This document shows positions 1 through 8,106 of a stretch of DNA of 64,000 nucleotides, piece after piece (position 1 is the stretch's first letter; each line of letters opens with the position of its first letter). The stretch is from positions 216,230 to 280,229 of the forward strand of contig CAVPBZ010000021.1 of the NCBI GenBank assembly GCA_963702235.1, written 5' to 3'. A program made the translations under genes and the position numbers. Source of the stretch: PALSA-505 sp963702235 (lineage in GTDB: Bacteria > Actinomycetota > Actinomycetes > Streptosporangiales > Streptosporangiaceae). The notes below the pieces were generated by a model. The model was given only the letters and a program-made list of their open reading frames with translations, made no database searches and was not told the DNA's origin.

Positions 1-1
1 C

Positions 2-412
2 CCCAGACTGCAGGGCCGCCTGCCGCTGCGTCAGCTGATCATCGCTGAGACCACAGTCGGCGCCGTGGTGTTCGGGATTGCCGCGCTGCTGCTCCCCTCG
101 ACGCTAGTAGCACTCCCGGTAGTAGCCGTCGTCCTGCTGGCACCGACAGGCAACGCGGCACTGCTCGCGGTGATGCAGCGAGCGACACCGCAGCACATGC
201 TCGGCCGCGTCAGCGGCACCCTGCACCAGGCATCCATGAGCCTTGCCGCGCTCGCGCCGCTGACAAGCGGGCTGCTCGTCGAGCATGTCTCCGGCCAGTG
301 GGCCATGGCTGAGTTTGCGGTAGCCGTGGGCATCTCGGCAATCTTGAGCGTGGTCCTGCCGGGGCTCAGGAATGCCGAGACCAGCACCGGAAAAGCCAGC
401 CAAAGCCCATAG
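2..412 (+). CDS. MFS transporter, C-terminal part (cut by window edge)
   Basis: The frame is open from the first bases of the window, so this is the last ~136 residues of a longer membrane protein. It shows alternating hydrophobic segments (around FGIAALLLPSTLVALPV and AVGISAILSVVLPGL). Between them is the stretch MQRATPQHMLGRVSGT, which resembles the cytoplasmic loop Q-x-x-x-P-x-x-x-x-G-R-V-x-G common in major facilitator superfamily efflux pumps. It probably exports a small molecule by proton antiport at the inner membrane. The substrate cannot be told. Nothing downstream looks co-transcribed; the next 290 bases hold no supported gene. Confidence 0.6.
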   Translation, partial: PRLQGRLPLRQLIIAETTVGAVVFGIAALLLPSTLVALPVVAVVLLAPTGNAALLAVMQRATPQHMLGRVSGTLHQASMSLAALAPLTSGLLVEHVSGQWAMAEFAVAVGISAILSVVLPGLRNAETSTGKASQSP

Positions 413-830
413 CCGGGCAGCTATCGGATGAGGCACCCTTCCGCCTCGCCTCCTACCAACCCAGGAAGAACCGATGGCCACCCAGCTCGATCACCAGGGG
501 ATGGGCCGCAGCCCGCGACCTCGCCCCCTGCGTCCTCCGCCACCAGGCCGCTATCTTGCGCTCACCTCCGCGGCAAGGCCCGTCACTGGACCTGCGCTCT
601 GGCTTGGGTCAATCAAGATCAGGACCCCTTGTCCGTGCCTGGCGGTCAAGGGATGCCACTGGCCCAGGAGGTCCAGGAAGCTGCAGGTCAAGAAGCCGAT
701 CTGTAAACGGATTTGTAAACCGGACGCTGCGAAACGGAACGAGACAGCGGAGACTGAGCCGACCAGGTGCACCGTGATCTGTCGCATTAGCCGAGGTCAT
801 CCAACCGGCGGGAGACTGCCTGAGATAGTC

Positions 831-893
831 GAGACGTGCGTCGTACGGCTCATAACCCAGAGGTCGCAGGTTCAAATCCTGCCCCCGCTACCA
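831..893 (+). repeat. att scar A: 3' half of tRNA-Met
   Basis: From the anticodon loop (CTCATAA, anticodon CAT) through the T arm to the encoded CCA, this is the 3' half of an elongator-type tRNA-Met. The 5' half is missing and the upstream bases do not pair with the anticodon stem, so it is not a tRNA gene. A copy with 62 of 63 bases identical lies at 6937-6999. Tyrosine integrases commonly use tRNA 3' ends as attachment sites, and an integrase remnant ends 77 bases downstream. It is therefore best read as an attL/attR/attP-type scar. Confidence 0.75.
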
Positions 894-899
894 GCTCAG

Positions 900-927
900 A
901 GGCCCCTTCCGATCAAGGAAGGGGCCT
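900..927 (+). terminator. Hairpin after att scar A
   Basis: Perfect 11-bp stem AGGCCCCTTCC / GGAAGGGGCCT with a 6-base loop, followed by TTCTG. It sits directly behind the tRNA-Met 3' half and is probably the original tRNA terminator carried along with the attachment site. The same hairpin recurs at 11631-11652. Confidence 0.6.
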
Positions 928-969
928 TCTGCGTGTTGTTTGTGCACGGATTTGTGCACGGACCACGGG

Positions 970-1330
970 TCAAGCCGCTCTCTCCGGGTCGTCGTCGTTG
1001 CTCTCGCACGCGATCTCTGCGGAGGCGAGTGCCCCGCCGAGGATCAGCTCAGCCAGCGTGGTCGCCACCTGGCGGTCCGCCTCCAGGTCTGTCTGGACGT
1101 ACTGCTTCATGGTGAACGCGACATCCGCGCGATCGATGCGCTTGCTGAGCGCCTTCCAGTCGATCCGGGCATTACGACCTGCCGTCGCGTAGCTGTGCCG
1201 GACGTCGTGCAGGTCGATCTCCGGGAGACCGGCCGCCGCGGCGAGCATCTTGAATCGCCGCGTGATCGTATCCGGGTGCGGTGGCTTGCCGTTCTCCCAG
1301 GAGCGTTGCCGAATTGAGCCATATATAGAA
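970..1330 (-). pseudogene. Tyrosine recombinase/integrase, C-terminal fragment
   Basis: About 120 residues of the catalytic domain of a phage-type integrase remain. H-x-x-R appears as HDVRHSYATAG. The nucleophile tyrosine is probably the Y in KQYVQTDLEADR, near the C-terminus. Upstream of TITRRF the sequence runs into a G+C-rich palindromic repeat (1333-1432), and no SAM-like DNA-binding domain is present, so the gene has lost at least two thirds of its length. It points toward, and stops next to, the tRNA-Met att scar, the usual int-att arrangement. It would have catalysed site-specific integration and excision of the element whose remains fill this region. It is inactive as it stands. Confidence 0.7.
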
Positions 1331-1332
1331 TC

Positions 1333-1432
1333 AAGGCGGCGCCTGCGGCGCCGCGTCCGGCGCTCCCCGCGCCGGGCTCTGGCCTTGGGGAGGCCTCGCC
1401 CGGCGCGCCCGCGCCGTCCCGGGCAGGCAGTT
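1333..1432. repeat. G+C-rich palindromic dispersed repeat, copy 1
   Basis: A ~100-bp block with nested inverted repeats (GGCGCCTGCGGCGCC, CCGGCGC...GCGCCGG, GGCCTTGGGGAGGCC). A second, ~85 % similar copy lies at 12958-13052, and a short piece at 11701-11730. It interrupts the integrase fragment. This is probably a REP-like or MITE-like element. No open frame in it is credible. Confidence 0.5.
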
Positions 1433-1572
1433 ACCCAGGATCGCACGGGTCATCCGGCGCGGACCGGGATGTGGCAGGGCGGCCATCTTCGTCTTTCCCC
1501 GACTCGCGATTGTCCAACTCGCGACCGTCGCGGCCTCTCCCACGGATCATCCGGCGCCTAGTACGGCAGCCG

Positions 1573-3606
1573 GTGCGTCCAGAGATCAATGGAGGTGGTT
1601 GTCCAGCGATCATGACCTGATCAGAAGCTCGTCGTCGCCTGCCGGTGAAAGTCCGGTCCGGGTAATCGCCAGGGAGCCCGGTAGCAGGCTGGCGGTCTGG
1701 CCTGGAAACGGGCCGGGCTGGAGCCCAGCGTCGAAAGCCCTTGTGGGGGAGCAACTGAACGGTCCGTAGCGGAAGCGAAGCCTGCCGCGTCGTTAGACAC
1801 CGAAGAGAGTGCCGAGCCGGGCGGTTCACGGCGAAGGCCATGGAAGCGGTGAAGATCCTGGAATGCAGCCGCGAGGGACTCTCCGGCGTAAGAGGGCGCG
1901 GAACGTTCAGATGGTGGCGGCGGGAACTGGAGAGGCCCTCCCCGGCCGAAGCGTGCTGCGGGCTGGCGCGGAAGACGCCGTTCTATAACCGGTGTGGAGC
2001 CGGGAAGTGGGCGGCGGCCGGGAGGGAGTCGGAGGCGGCCGTAGTACTGATCGAGCCGCAGGACAACACAACCTGCGGGTAGGGAAGGGCCGCTGCTTCG
2101 TTCACGCGCACGCTGGGAGCTGCTGACTGGTGAGTGCCGGAATCTCGGCTAGGTCCACCCTGGCGGCTGTCCGTGGGGACAGAGTCAGAGCGTTGCAGCA
2201 TGTGCTTTACCGGGTGGCCAAGGCTGACCCGGATCGGCGGTTCCACGCGCTGCGGGACAAGGTCTACCGCAGGGACGTCTTGCAGCGGGCGTGGCTCGCG
2301 GTGCGCCGTAACAACGGCGCGCCGGGCATCGACAAGTTCACCCTGGCGGATGCCGAGGAGTACGGGATCAACCGGCTTCTCCGCGAGCTGGCCAGCGACC
2401 TGGAGGGCGGCACATGGCGCCCGCTCCCGGCCCGGCGGGTGCTCATCCCGAAGCCGGGCAGTAGTGAGTTCAGGCCGCTGGCGATCGCCGCGGTCCGTGA
2501 CCGGATCGTGCAGGCCGCTTGCAAGATCGTGCTCGAGCCGGTCTTCGAAGCGGACTTCCTGCCGTGCAGCTTCGGGTTCCGCCCGGAGCGTTCGGCGCAC
2601 GATGCCCTGCAGGTCCTCATCGATGAGGCCTGGCGGGGACGGCGGTGGGTGGTCGAGACGGACATCGCTAACTGCTTTTCGGCGATTCCGCATGACAAGT
2701 TGATGCAGGCGGTCGAGGAACGCATCAGTGACCAGGGAGTCCTCCAGCTGCTGCGCGTGATGCTGCGCGCGGGGGTGATGCAGGACGGGCATGTTCGCCG
2801 TGAGGTAACCGGAACCCCGCAAGGCGGCCCGATGTCGCCGACGCTCTGCAACGTGTACCTGCACCGGCTGGACCGGGCATGGGACACCGCCGGGCACGGG
2901 GTGCTGGTGCGCTACTGCGATGACCTGGTGGTGATGTGCGACACCCAGGAGCAGGCGAAGGCCGCGCTCGCGCGGCTTACGCAGCTGCTGGCCGGACTTG
3001 GGCTCGAACCCAAGGCGGCCAAGACCCGCATCGTGCACCTGGCCGAGGGAAACCCGGGGTTTGATTTCCTCGGGTTTCATCACCGGCTGGTGCGCGGGCG
3101 GACTCCGAAGTCGGCGCACCTGACCTTCCTCGCCCGCTGGCCCTCACGCAAGGCTGCTCAGCACGCCCGCGACCGGATCCGGGAGATCACCGGCCGGGAG
3201 CGGCTGCTGGTGCCAGCCGAGGTCATCGTCACGGAACTGAACATGTTCCTGCGCGGCTGGGCCGGGTACTTCCGCTACGGAAACTCGGCCCGTGTCCTCG
3301 GCCAGGTCGGGAACTACGCCCTCTGGCGGCTCGGGCTGTGGTTGTCCAAGAGAGGCAACCGGCGCCACGGCTGGCGGTGGGGCGTAACCCAGGTGCTGCT
3401 ATCCCCGGACCACCTGGGCCTGGCCAGCCTCCATCGAACCGTCATCCCGCCCAGGCCCTACCGGGACTGGCGCGGACAAGCCGAACGCCGACGGTGAAGA
3501 ACGTCGGTAAGCCGTGTGCGGGAGAACCGCATGCACGGTTTGACGGGCGGGGACTGGAAACGGGTCGCAATCAGCGGAAACCGCGCCAGTCCCCGACCCT
3601 CCCCAT
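1573..3606 (+). mobile_element. Group II intron with ORF
   Basis: The 5' end reads GTGCG, the group II consensus. It is followed by ~550 bases of structured non-coding RNA (domains I-IV) before the reverse-transcriptase ORF. After the ORF, domain V is recognisable at ~3509-3542 (AAGCCGTGTGCGGGAGAACC... closing with GCACGGTTT). Domain VI, at ~3547-3597, is a long hairpin (GGGGACTGG/CCAGTCCCC). The 3' end falls within a few bases of 3606, immediately beside the stop codon of the IS701-type transposase on the other strand. Such introns self-splice as lariats and retrohome using the encoded maturase. The exact 3' boundary is uncertain. Confidence 0.85.
2130..3497 (+). CDS. ltrA: Group II intron reverse transcriptase/maturase
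   Basis: Intron-encoded protein, 455 residues. The reverse-transcriptase fingers and palm run from about residue 30 to 310, with the catalytic box VRYCDDLVVMC (YxDD variant YCDD), RPLAI and GTPQGGPMSPTLCN. A maturase (X) domain follows with LRGWAGYFRYG. The protein ends soon after, at YRDWRGQAERRR, so there is no HNH endonuclease domain; such introns usually target lagging-strand replication forks. It binds its own intron RNA, promotes splicing and copies the intron at a new site. It lies within the intron, upstream of domains V and VI. The frame is intact, so the intron may be active. The GTG start at 2130 is consistent with the length, but no strong ribosome-binding site is seen. Confidence 0.9.
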   Translation: MSAGISARSTLAAVRGDRVRALQHVLYRVAKADPDRRFHALRDKVYRRDVLQRAWLAVRRNNGAPGIDKFTLADAEEYGINRLLRELASDLEGGTWRPLPARRVLIPKPGSSEFRPLAIAAVRDRIVQAACKIVLEPVFEADFLPCSFGFRPERSAHDALQVLIDEAWRGRRWVVETDIANCFSAIPHDKLMQAVEERISDQGVLQLLRVMLRAGVMQDGHVRREVTGTPQGGPMSPTLCNVYLHRLDRAWDTAGHGVLVRYCDDLVVMCDTQEQAKAALARLTQLLAGLGLEPKAAKTRIVHLAEGNPGFDFLGFHHRLVRGRTPKSAHLTFLARWPSRKAAQHARDRIREITGRERLLVPAEVIVTELNMFLRGWAGYFRYGNSARVLGQVGNYALWRLGLWLSKRGNRRHGWRWGVTQVLLSPDHLGLASLHRTVIPPRPYRDWRGQAERRR

Positions 3607-3609
3607 TTG

Positions 3610-5188
3610 CTAGCTGACCAGGGCATTGTCTCGGTTTAGCCGGGTGCGGTGGTGGAACCAGCGGGAGCGGGCCTGGTGGCGGCGTCGCCAGTTCAGCCAG
3701 CGTGCGGCGTGTCCGGGCGGGTGCGGGCGCTGGAGGGCGTCGGCGAGCAGGCGCCTGATCTCCGGGATGGTCAGCGGGATCATCCCGGGGTCGGCCGGCG
3801 GACCCTGGTCAGGGGTGACGGGCGGCGGGGCCTGGGTATCGGTGCGGTCGTGTAGTAAGGCGGCGGTGACCGCGCAGATCGCCAGCGCGGCCATGACCAG
3901 CACGATGTGCCGGGTGATCGCGGTGTAGAGCCGGGCCTGGCACTGGTCCAGGCCGAAGCAGTCCTTGCCGAACTCGAAGTCCTCTTCCACCGGCCAGCGC
4001 AGTCCCGCGGCGCGGATCAGCCTGGTCTTGGCCACCAGCTGCCCGTCGGGCACGTAGCAGTAGTGAAAGGCCAGCTCGCCGGTCCGCAGGTGACGGCGGA
4101 CCAGCAGGTGATGGCGCGGCGAGGCCGTCGCTATCCACGCCCAGGCATACCAGCGTTCGCCCTTGGAGCCCTTCCCGGCGGAGCGGACCTCCCACCGGCG
4201 CTTGTCTTTCACCAGCCGCCTGACCGCCTCCGCGCAGGTCAGCTTCGTCCCTGCGGCCAAGGTGAGCGTGAAGTTCGACGCCACCCGCAAGACATAGGCC
4301 TGCCCGCGCGCCTCGAAGAACTCCCGCAGCTGCGTGCAGCCGCCGTAGACCTCGTCCCCGCAGGCGAAGTCGAACGCCAGGCCGTCGGCGTACGCGTCGG
4401 TGCAGATGTCGATGGCCAGCTGTCCCTTGGTGCGGAACTCAGAGATCCAGCGGCAGCCCCATGACCAGGGACGTCACCGGGTCCTCGATGTGCTCGCGGG
4501 GTATCCACTGCCGCGCGCCGGCCAGCGCGTGCCCGGTTTTCTCCCGGACATAGGAAAGGTGCACGGTGTTGATCCCGTTCGCCACCCGGCCCGCGCACCC
4601 CATGTACTGGCGCTTCACTCCCGCGGTGGCCTCACCCTGCTTTTCCTGCCCGGTCTCGTCCAGCGTCCCGATCACCATCCCGCCACGCCGGCTGCGGCGC
4701 GCGGCATCTTCCAGGCCCTCCGCCGCGAACCGGCGCACCTCGCTCATCACCGCGAACGTGTCCCAGGCCGCGCGATTGAGCAGCCGCTGCATGCGGTCTG
4801 GAGTGCGGTCCCCGGCATGCTGGGCGATCGTCCACCCGTTCCGCTTCGGCATCTCGCTGACCAGCGCCGACACGTACTTGCCTGCCTGCAGCCACGTCTC
4901 CGTCCGGACGAAACACGACCGCAGCAGCCCCAGCAGCCCGGCCCGTTTCCGGCCGGCCAGCCCCGCCCCTATCCTGACAGCAGCAGCCGCCTTCGATTCT
5001 GTTGTCCTCACAAACACATGATCGTCAGGCGGCTGCGCCCATGTGACCGGTTCCCCCACCACATCCCACCAGGTCAAACCGCCAATGGCGGCTGCCGTAC
5101 TAGGAAGAAGTCGGGGACGGACAAGTCTCCTGCCTGTGCCACGGTGGCCGTGCATAACACTGGGGTTCGCTGGCGGGTAAACCGGCAC
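3610..5188 (-). pseudogene. IS701-family DDE transposase, frameshifted
   Basis: Two open pieces (5188-4439 and 4440-3610) join into one ~400-500 residue IS4/IS701-type transposase. The first piece has RTETWLQAGKYVSAL, HAGDRTPDRMQRLLNRAAWD and the first catalytic Asp in GTLDETGQ. The second has the second Asp in FACGDEVYGG and the Glu in PVEEDFEFGKD. One extra T near 4437-4440 (CTCTGAG where CTCGAG restores LDLEFRTKG) causes the break. As read, no full transposase is made. The real start lies within the first ORF and is not clear. The group II intron abuts its 3' end. No inverted repeats were found. Confidence 0.75.
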
Positions 5189-5321
5189 TGTCTTCCTGGC
5201 GTCTCATCTGTGCGGCCGTGTACAGGCCGCCGGGTCCGGGAGGAAGTCGCATGTTCGCTTCAGCGCAGCGCAGCGCGGCGGGACGGCGAGGTTCAGGCTA
5301 ACCGCGGTCATAGCCCTGGCA

Positions 5322-6491
5322 GTGGCCGGGCTGGTATCTGCCACCGCCCCGTCCTCGGCGGCCTGGGCCGCCCCAGGGGTGGGGACAGCTCGTGTGAGGC
5401 CTGCCGTCTTCCAGTCCTCCCGGCCCCTCCGGGTGAGCGCCGTTGCAAGCTGGCCGCAGTTTCAGTACAACGCCGCGCACACCGGCTATAACCCCCTGGA
5501 GACAACGATTGGTCCGGGCAATGTCGCAAATCTAAAGTTGCTGTGGAAGGCAAGCACAGGCGGGGCGGCGGCTGGCATTGGCGGCGTCAGCGTTACCGGT
5601 GGCCAGGCTTTCCTCGGCACCTATTCCGATGCCACTCTTCGGGCCTGGGACACTGCGGACGGCTCGCTTGACTGGAGTGCGGTGACCAGCGGCGGCCTGG
5701 AATCCACTCCCGCCATCGGTGGCGGGCGCGCCTTTGTCGAGTCCAACAACGGGATTCTGTACGGTTTTAATGCTGCTACCGGCGCGGAACTGTGGAGCCA
5801 GTCGATCGGCGGCGCGGCGACCTCGCCAGCCCTCGTAAAGGGCGTAGTGTACGCGGCTGGGTATTTCACCATGCACGCCTATGATGCAGCTACCGGAACC
5901 CCGCTATGGACTGCCACTCTGCCGGGCCTGGTACGGTCCGCTCCGGCCGTTGCGGGCGGCAGAGTGTTTGTCTCGACCGAGGTCGGCGGACCGCGCGACA
6001 GGAACCTCGTCGCGCTCAACCCCTCCACCGGAGCTGTCCTGTGGACCAAGCCAGTCGGCCAGATCCAGCTGGCCTCGCCAATCGTCGGCGGCAACACCGT
6101 CTACCTGTGCTCAGCTAACGGGCTCTATGCGCTCTACGCCACCCACGGGTACATCCGGTGGTCCCGGCCCGGCGGCTGCAACATGGACACGACCCCGGCT
6201 TTGGCGCAGGGCGTCCTATATACGGATTCGCAGGCTAGCGGAGTGATGGCATTCAGCGCGAGTACTGGAGCGCTGCTATGGAGCGCAGGCACCGGAGACA
6301 ATACCGCGCCCACCGTCGCCAACGGCGTGCTGTACGCGCCCACCGGGACCGGAACCATCGCGGCCTACGACGTGACCACTCACGCCCTGTTCTGGACGTC
6401 ACCGGCTCATGGATTCTATGGGCCTTTCGCCGTCGTGAACGGCGTCCTCTACGCGGGAGGCCAGGACGGCCTGTACGCATTCGGGCTATGA
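5322..6491 (+). CDS. Secreted PQQ-like beta-propeller protein
   Basis: Repeats of the form AWDTADGSLDWS, FNAATGAELWSQ, YDAATGTPLWTA, LNPSTGAVLWTK, FSASTGALLWSA place this among the PQQ_2/YvrD-type eight-bladed beta-propellers (quinoprotein dehydrogenase fold). No cofactor or catalytic site is evident, so it is more likely a structural or binding protein outside the cell. The frame opens at a GTG (5322) in the middle of a signal peptide. A better start is the ATG at 5251, which has a strong GGAGGAA site 8 bases upstream. Removing one base near 5292 would join MFASAQRSAAGRR to FRLTAVIALAVAGLVSATA, a complete signal peptide. A one-base indel in the leader is therefore likely. No operon partners. 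Confidence 0.7.
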   Translation: MAGLVSATAPSSAAWAAPGVGTARVRPAVFQSSRPLRVSAVASWPQFQYNAAHTGYNPLETTIGPGNVANLKLLWKASTGGAAAGIGGVSVTGGQAFLGTYSDATLRAWDTADGSLDWSAVTSGGLESTPAIGGGRAFVESNNGILYGFNAATGAELWSQSIGGAATSPALVKGVVYAAGYFTMHAYDAATGTPLWTATLPGLVRSAPAVAGGRVFVSTEVGGPRDRNLVALNPSTGAVLWTKPVGQIQLASPIVGGNTVYLCSANGLYALYATHGYIRWSRPGGCNMDTTPALAQGVLYTDSQASGVMAFSASTGALLWSAGTGDNTAPTVANGVLYAPTGTGTIAAYDVTTHALFWTSPAHGFYGPFAVVNGVLYAGGQDGLYAFGL

Positions 6492-6805
6492 CCGCCCACT
6501 CTGGAGCCAACGAGGCAGGGCGTGCCAGGGACGGTGATCTGACAGCTGCTCGGCACGATGCGGTCACCTGCGGACACCCGTTCGCCCAAGTCAAGCACGA
6601 TCAGGCCGCCGCCCGCTCAGATTCCCAAGCTGACAATGCCGGTTCAGTCCTCCTCGCTTCAATATGGTCTCGGCCGAGTCCTCCCCATCAAGGCCACGCC
6701 GCTGCGCGGTCGCTACGCGAGCCTTGACACGTCGGTCACGGCCAAGGGGTGGCAGCTACGAGGAGGACGGGGGAGGACCAGGGAACAGCAGGCCAGGCGC
6801 CGCAT
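6492..6805. other. No gene seen
   Basis: About 310 bases between the beta-propeller gene and the second att module. Only short, biased open frames without ribosome-binding sites or recognisable protein features occur. Confidence 0.5.
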
Positions 6806-6999
6806 CTGTAAACGGATTTGTAAACCAGATGCTGCGAGACGAGGTGAGACGGGGGAGCATGGGCGGCTCCGCCGAGATGCCGCGTCCTGCATGCGCCAAG
6901 GTCAGCGTGGGTTTGACGAGACCATGAGGAACCGCAGAGACGTGCGTCGTACGTCTCATAACCCAGAGGTCGCAGGTTCAAATCCTGCCCCCGCTACCA
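6806..6999 (+). repeat. att scar B: arm repeat plus tRNA-Met 3' half
   Basis: Second copy of the module at 701-893. TGTAAACGGATTTGTAAACC begins near 6806, and the 63-bp tRNA-Met 3' half lies at 6937-6999 (one mismatch to copy A). The spacing between them is the same within one base, while the sequence between has diverged. Copies A and B thus bracket the ~6 kb carrying the integrase remnant, group II intron, IS701 remnant and beta-propeller gene. Confidence 0.7.
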
Positions 7000-7015
7000 A
7001 GAAGTAGCAGGTCAG

Positions 7016-7049
7016 AGGCCAGTTTCCTGGATCAGGGAACTGGCCTTTT
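7016..7049 (+). terminator. Hairpin after att scar B
   Basis: AGGCCAGTTTCC / GGGAACTGGCCTTTT: a 12-bp stem with one G-T-type mismatch and a terminal T run. It resembles a Rho-independent terminator and occupies the same position behind the tRNA 3' half as the hairpin at 900-927, but with a different sequence. Confidence 0.6.
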
Positions 7050-7260
7050 GATCATATGGCAGCAGGACCAGGCCCGTATTGGGCGGCACTCAGCCAGGAA
7101 TTCGTCAGGCGACGGCATCCGAACCCGCCCTGCCGGAACGGTTCGGAGCCTCCCGCTGCGGCGGGCTGCGTAAGTGCTGGCGTGTCATCGGCTAGGGCCT
7201 CGCCAAAGAATCGTGTCCTCTGCCCGGCCATCTGGGGCACTCCGGTGTGGCGATCTGCTG

Positions 7261-7305
7261 TGTCAGTTTAGGTTGACAAATCAAGGATGTCAGTCTATAC
7301 TGACA
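7261..7305 (+). promoter_or_regulatory. Sigma70-type promoter with two operators
   Basis: TTGACA at 7273-7278, a 17-base spacer, and TATACT at 7296-7301 form a near-consensus promoter, rare in such a G+C-rich genome. Two 18-base inverted repeats overlap it. One is TGTCAGT-N4-ACTGACA at 7288-7305 (7-bp perfect arms over the -10). The other is TGTCA-N8-TGACA at 7261-7278 (over the -35). A transcript starting 6-8 bases after the -10 begins at or beside the ATG at 7309, so the message would be leaderless. The small HTH protein encoded next is the obvious candidate repressor (inference). Confidence 0.8.
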
Positions 7306-7308
7306 GGC

Positions 7309-7521
7309 ATGGACATCGAAGAACTCAGCGTGAATCTCTCGTCGGATGACCCGGCAATTGGGCTTCGCGCCTCGTTGGCGCTCCATCGCCTGGCTGAGAG
7401 GGTCGAAGCGAACCACGTCGCGTCGGCCCGGGGAAAGGGCTGGTCGTGGCAGCAGATCGGGGACGCTTTGGGCGTCACCCGCCAATCCGTGCACACCAAA
7501 TACAACAAGGAGTCATCATGA
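7309..7521 (+). CDS. Small helix-turn-helix regulator
   Basis: 70 residues: an N-terminal segment and a C-terminal HTH, GWSWQQIGDALGVTRQSVHTKYN, in which QQIGDALGV and RQSVHTKY fit the two helices. This size and layout is seen in small actinobacterial regulators paired with Clp-N-domain proteins. The ATG at 7309 is chosen because the promoter -10 ends 8 bases upstream and no ribosome-binding site precedes it, consistent with leaderless translation. The gene overlaps the next by ATGA, so the two are coupled. It probably represses its own promoter through the paired TGTCA/TGACA operators. What relieves repression is unknown. Confidence 0.75.
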   Translation: MDIEELSVNLSSDDPAIGLRASLALHRLAERVEANHVASARGKGWSWQQIGDALGVTRQSVHTKYNKESS

Positions 7522-8030
7522 CCACCGAATCCGCTGTGCCAGAGATGCTTCACGTCTGGGCCATCTATTTGCGGGCCAGTGAGGAGGCCCGTCGCCGAGG
7601 TGATCGCCGAACTGGCACCGATCACGTCTTGCTCGGCTTGTTGGAGGATCCCTCGATCGAAGTCGTGTTGGGCGTGAGCCTGCAGCAAGCTCGCCAGGCC
7701 CTTGAGTCGCTTGATCACGAAGCCCTGGGTGCCCTGGGCATGGGATCCAGCACCGACGCTCCCCCACTGCCGATGCGCGCCGTGCCGAAGAAGCCGACGA
7801 TCAGAGCCGTCATGAAAAAAGATCGCTTCCGCATGACGCCCGCGGCAAAGAAAGTGCTTGAGGAAGCGGTCAAGCCCATGCGCCGGAAGACCCAGGTCAC
7901 GGCCCAGCAGGTGCTGGCCCAGATCCTCACTCTCCAACCACCAGATCCTGCGGCGGTGCTGCTGGGCGCTCTCGGCGTGAACACGTCGGAGGTTCGGCGC
8001 CGATTGGATGCGGCCACGACCGACAGATGA
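7518..8030 (+). CDS. Clp N-terminal-domain protein
   Basis: 170 residues with two Clp_N-type repeats. The first is SEEARRRGDRRTGTDHVLLGLLEDPS...VLGVSLQQARQAL. The second is MTPAAKKVLEEAVKPMRRKTQVTAQQVLAQILTL...AAVLLGALGVNTSEVRRRL. In ClpA/ClpC this domain binds substrates or adaptors; here there is no ATPase domain. A role as a substrate decoy, adaptor or sensor linked to Clp proteolysis is plausible but inferred. It starts by ATGA overlap with the HTH gene and is certainly co-transcribed with it. Length and layout match stand-alone Clp-N proteins found next to HTH regulators in actinobacteria. Confidence 0.75.
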   Translation: MTTESAVPEMLHVWAIYLRASEEARRRGDRRTGTDHVLLGLLEDPSIEVVLGVSLQQARQALESLDHEALGALGMGSSTDAPPLPMRAVPKKPTIRAVMKKDRFRMTPAAKKVLEEAVKPMRRKTQVTAQQVLAQILTLQPPDPAAVLLGALGVNTSEVRRRLDAATTDR

Positions 8031-8106
8031 GTCCCCAGCGACATTCACGGTGCGCTCGCGAACCGGCGACCGGCGTAGCTAGCCTGTTACGCCGAGGAGG
8101 AACCGC

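Larger units (their letters stand above)
701..963. repeat. Paired arm-like repeats around att scar A
   Basis: At 701-720 the motif TGTAAAC is repeated as TGTAAACGGATT-TGTAAAC. At 941-963 the related pair TGTGCACGGATT-TGTGCACGGA occurs. Both share the form TGTnnACGGATT in direct repeat and flank the tRNA-derived core at 831-893, at about 110 and 48 bases. This resembles the P and P' arm-type sites bound by the N-terminal domain of lambda-type integrases. The left arm recurs before the second att copy (6806-6826), and the right arm recurs at 11671-11693. The integrase-arm role is inference. Confidence 0.45.

Noticed and set aside
831..893. Annotation as a functional tRNA-Met gene (also 6937-6999)
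   Set aside because: Only the 3' half from the anticodon loop on is present; upstream bases cannot form the acceptor, D or anticodon stems.
7309..8030. HTH/Clp-N pair as a toxin-antitoxin module
   Set aside because: The second product is a Clp-N-type domain, not a known toxin fold; operon layout alone is not enough.
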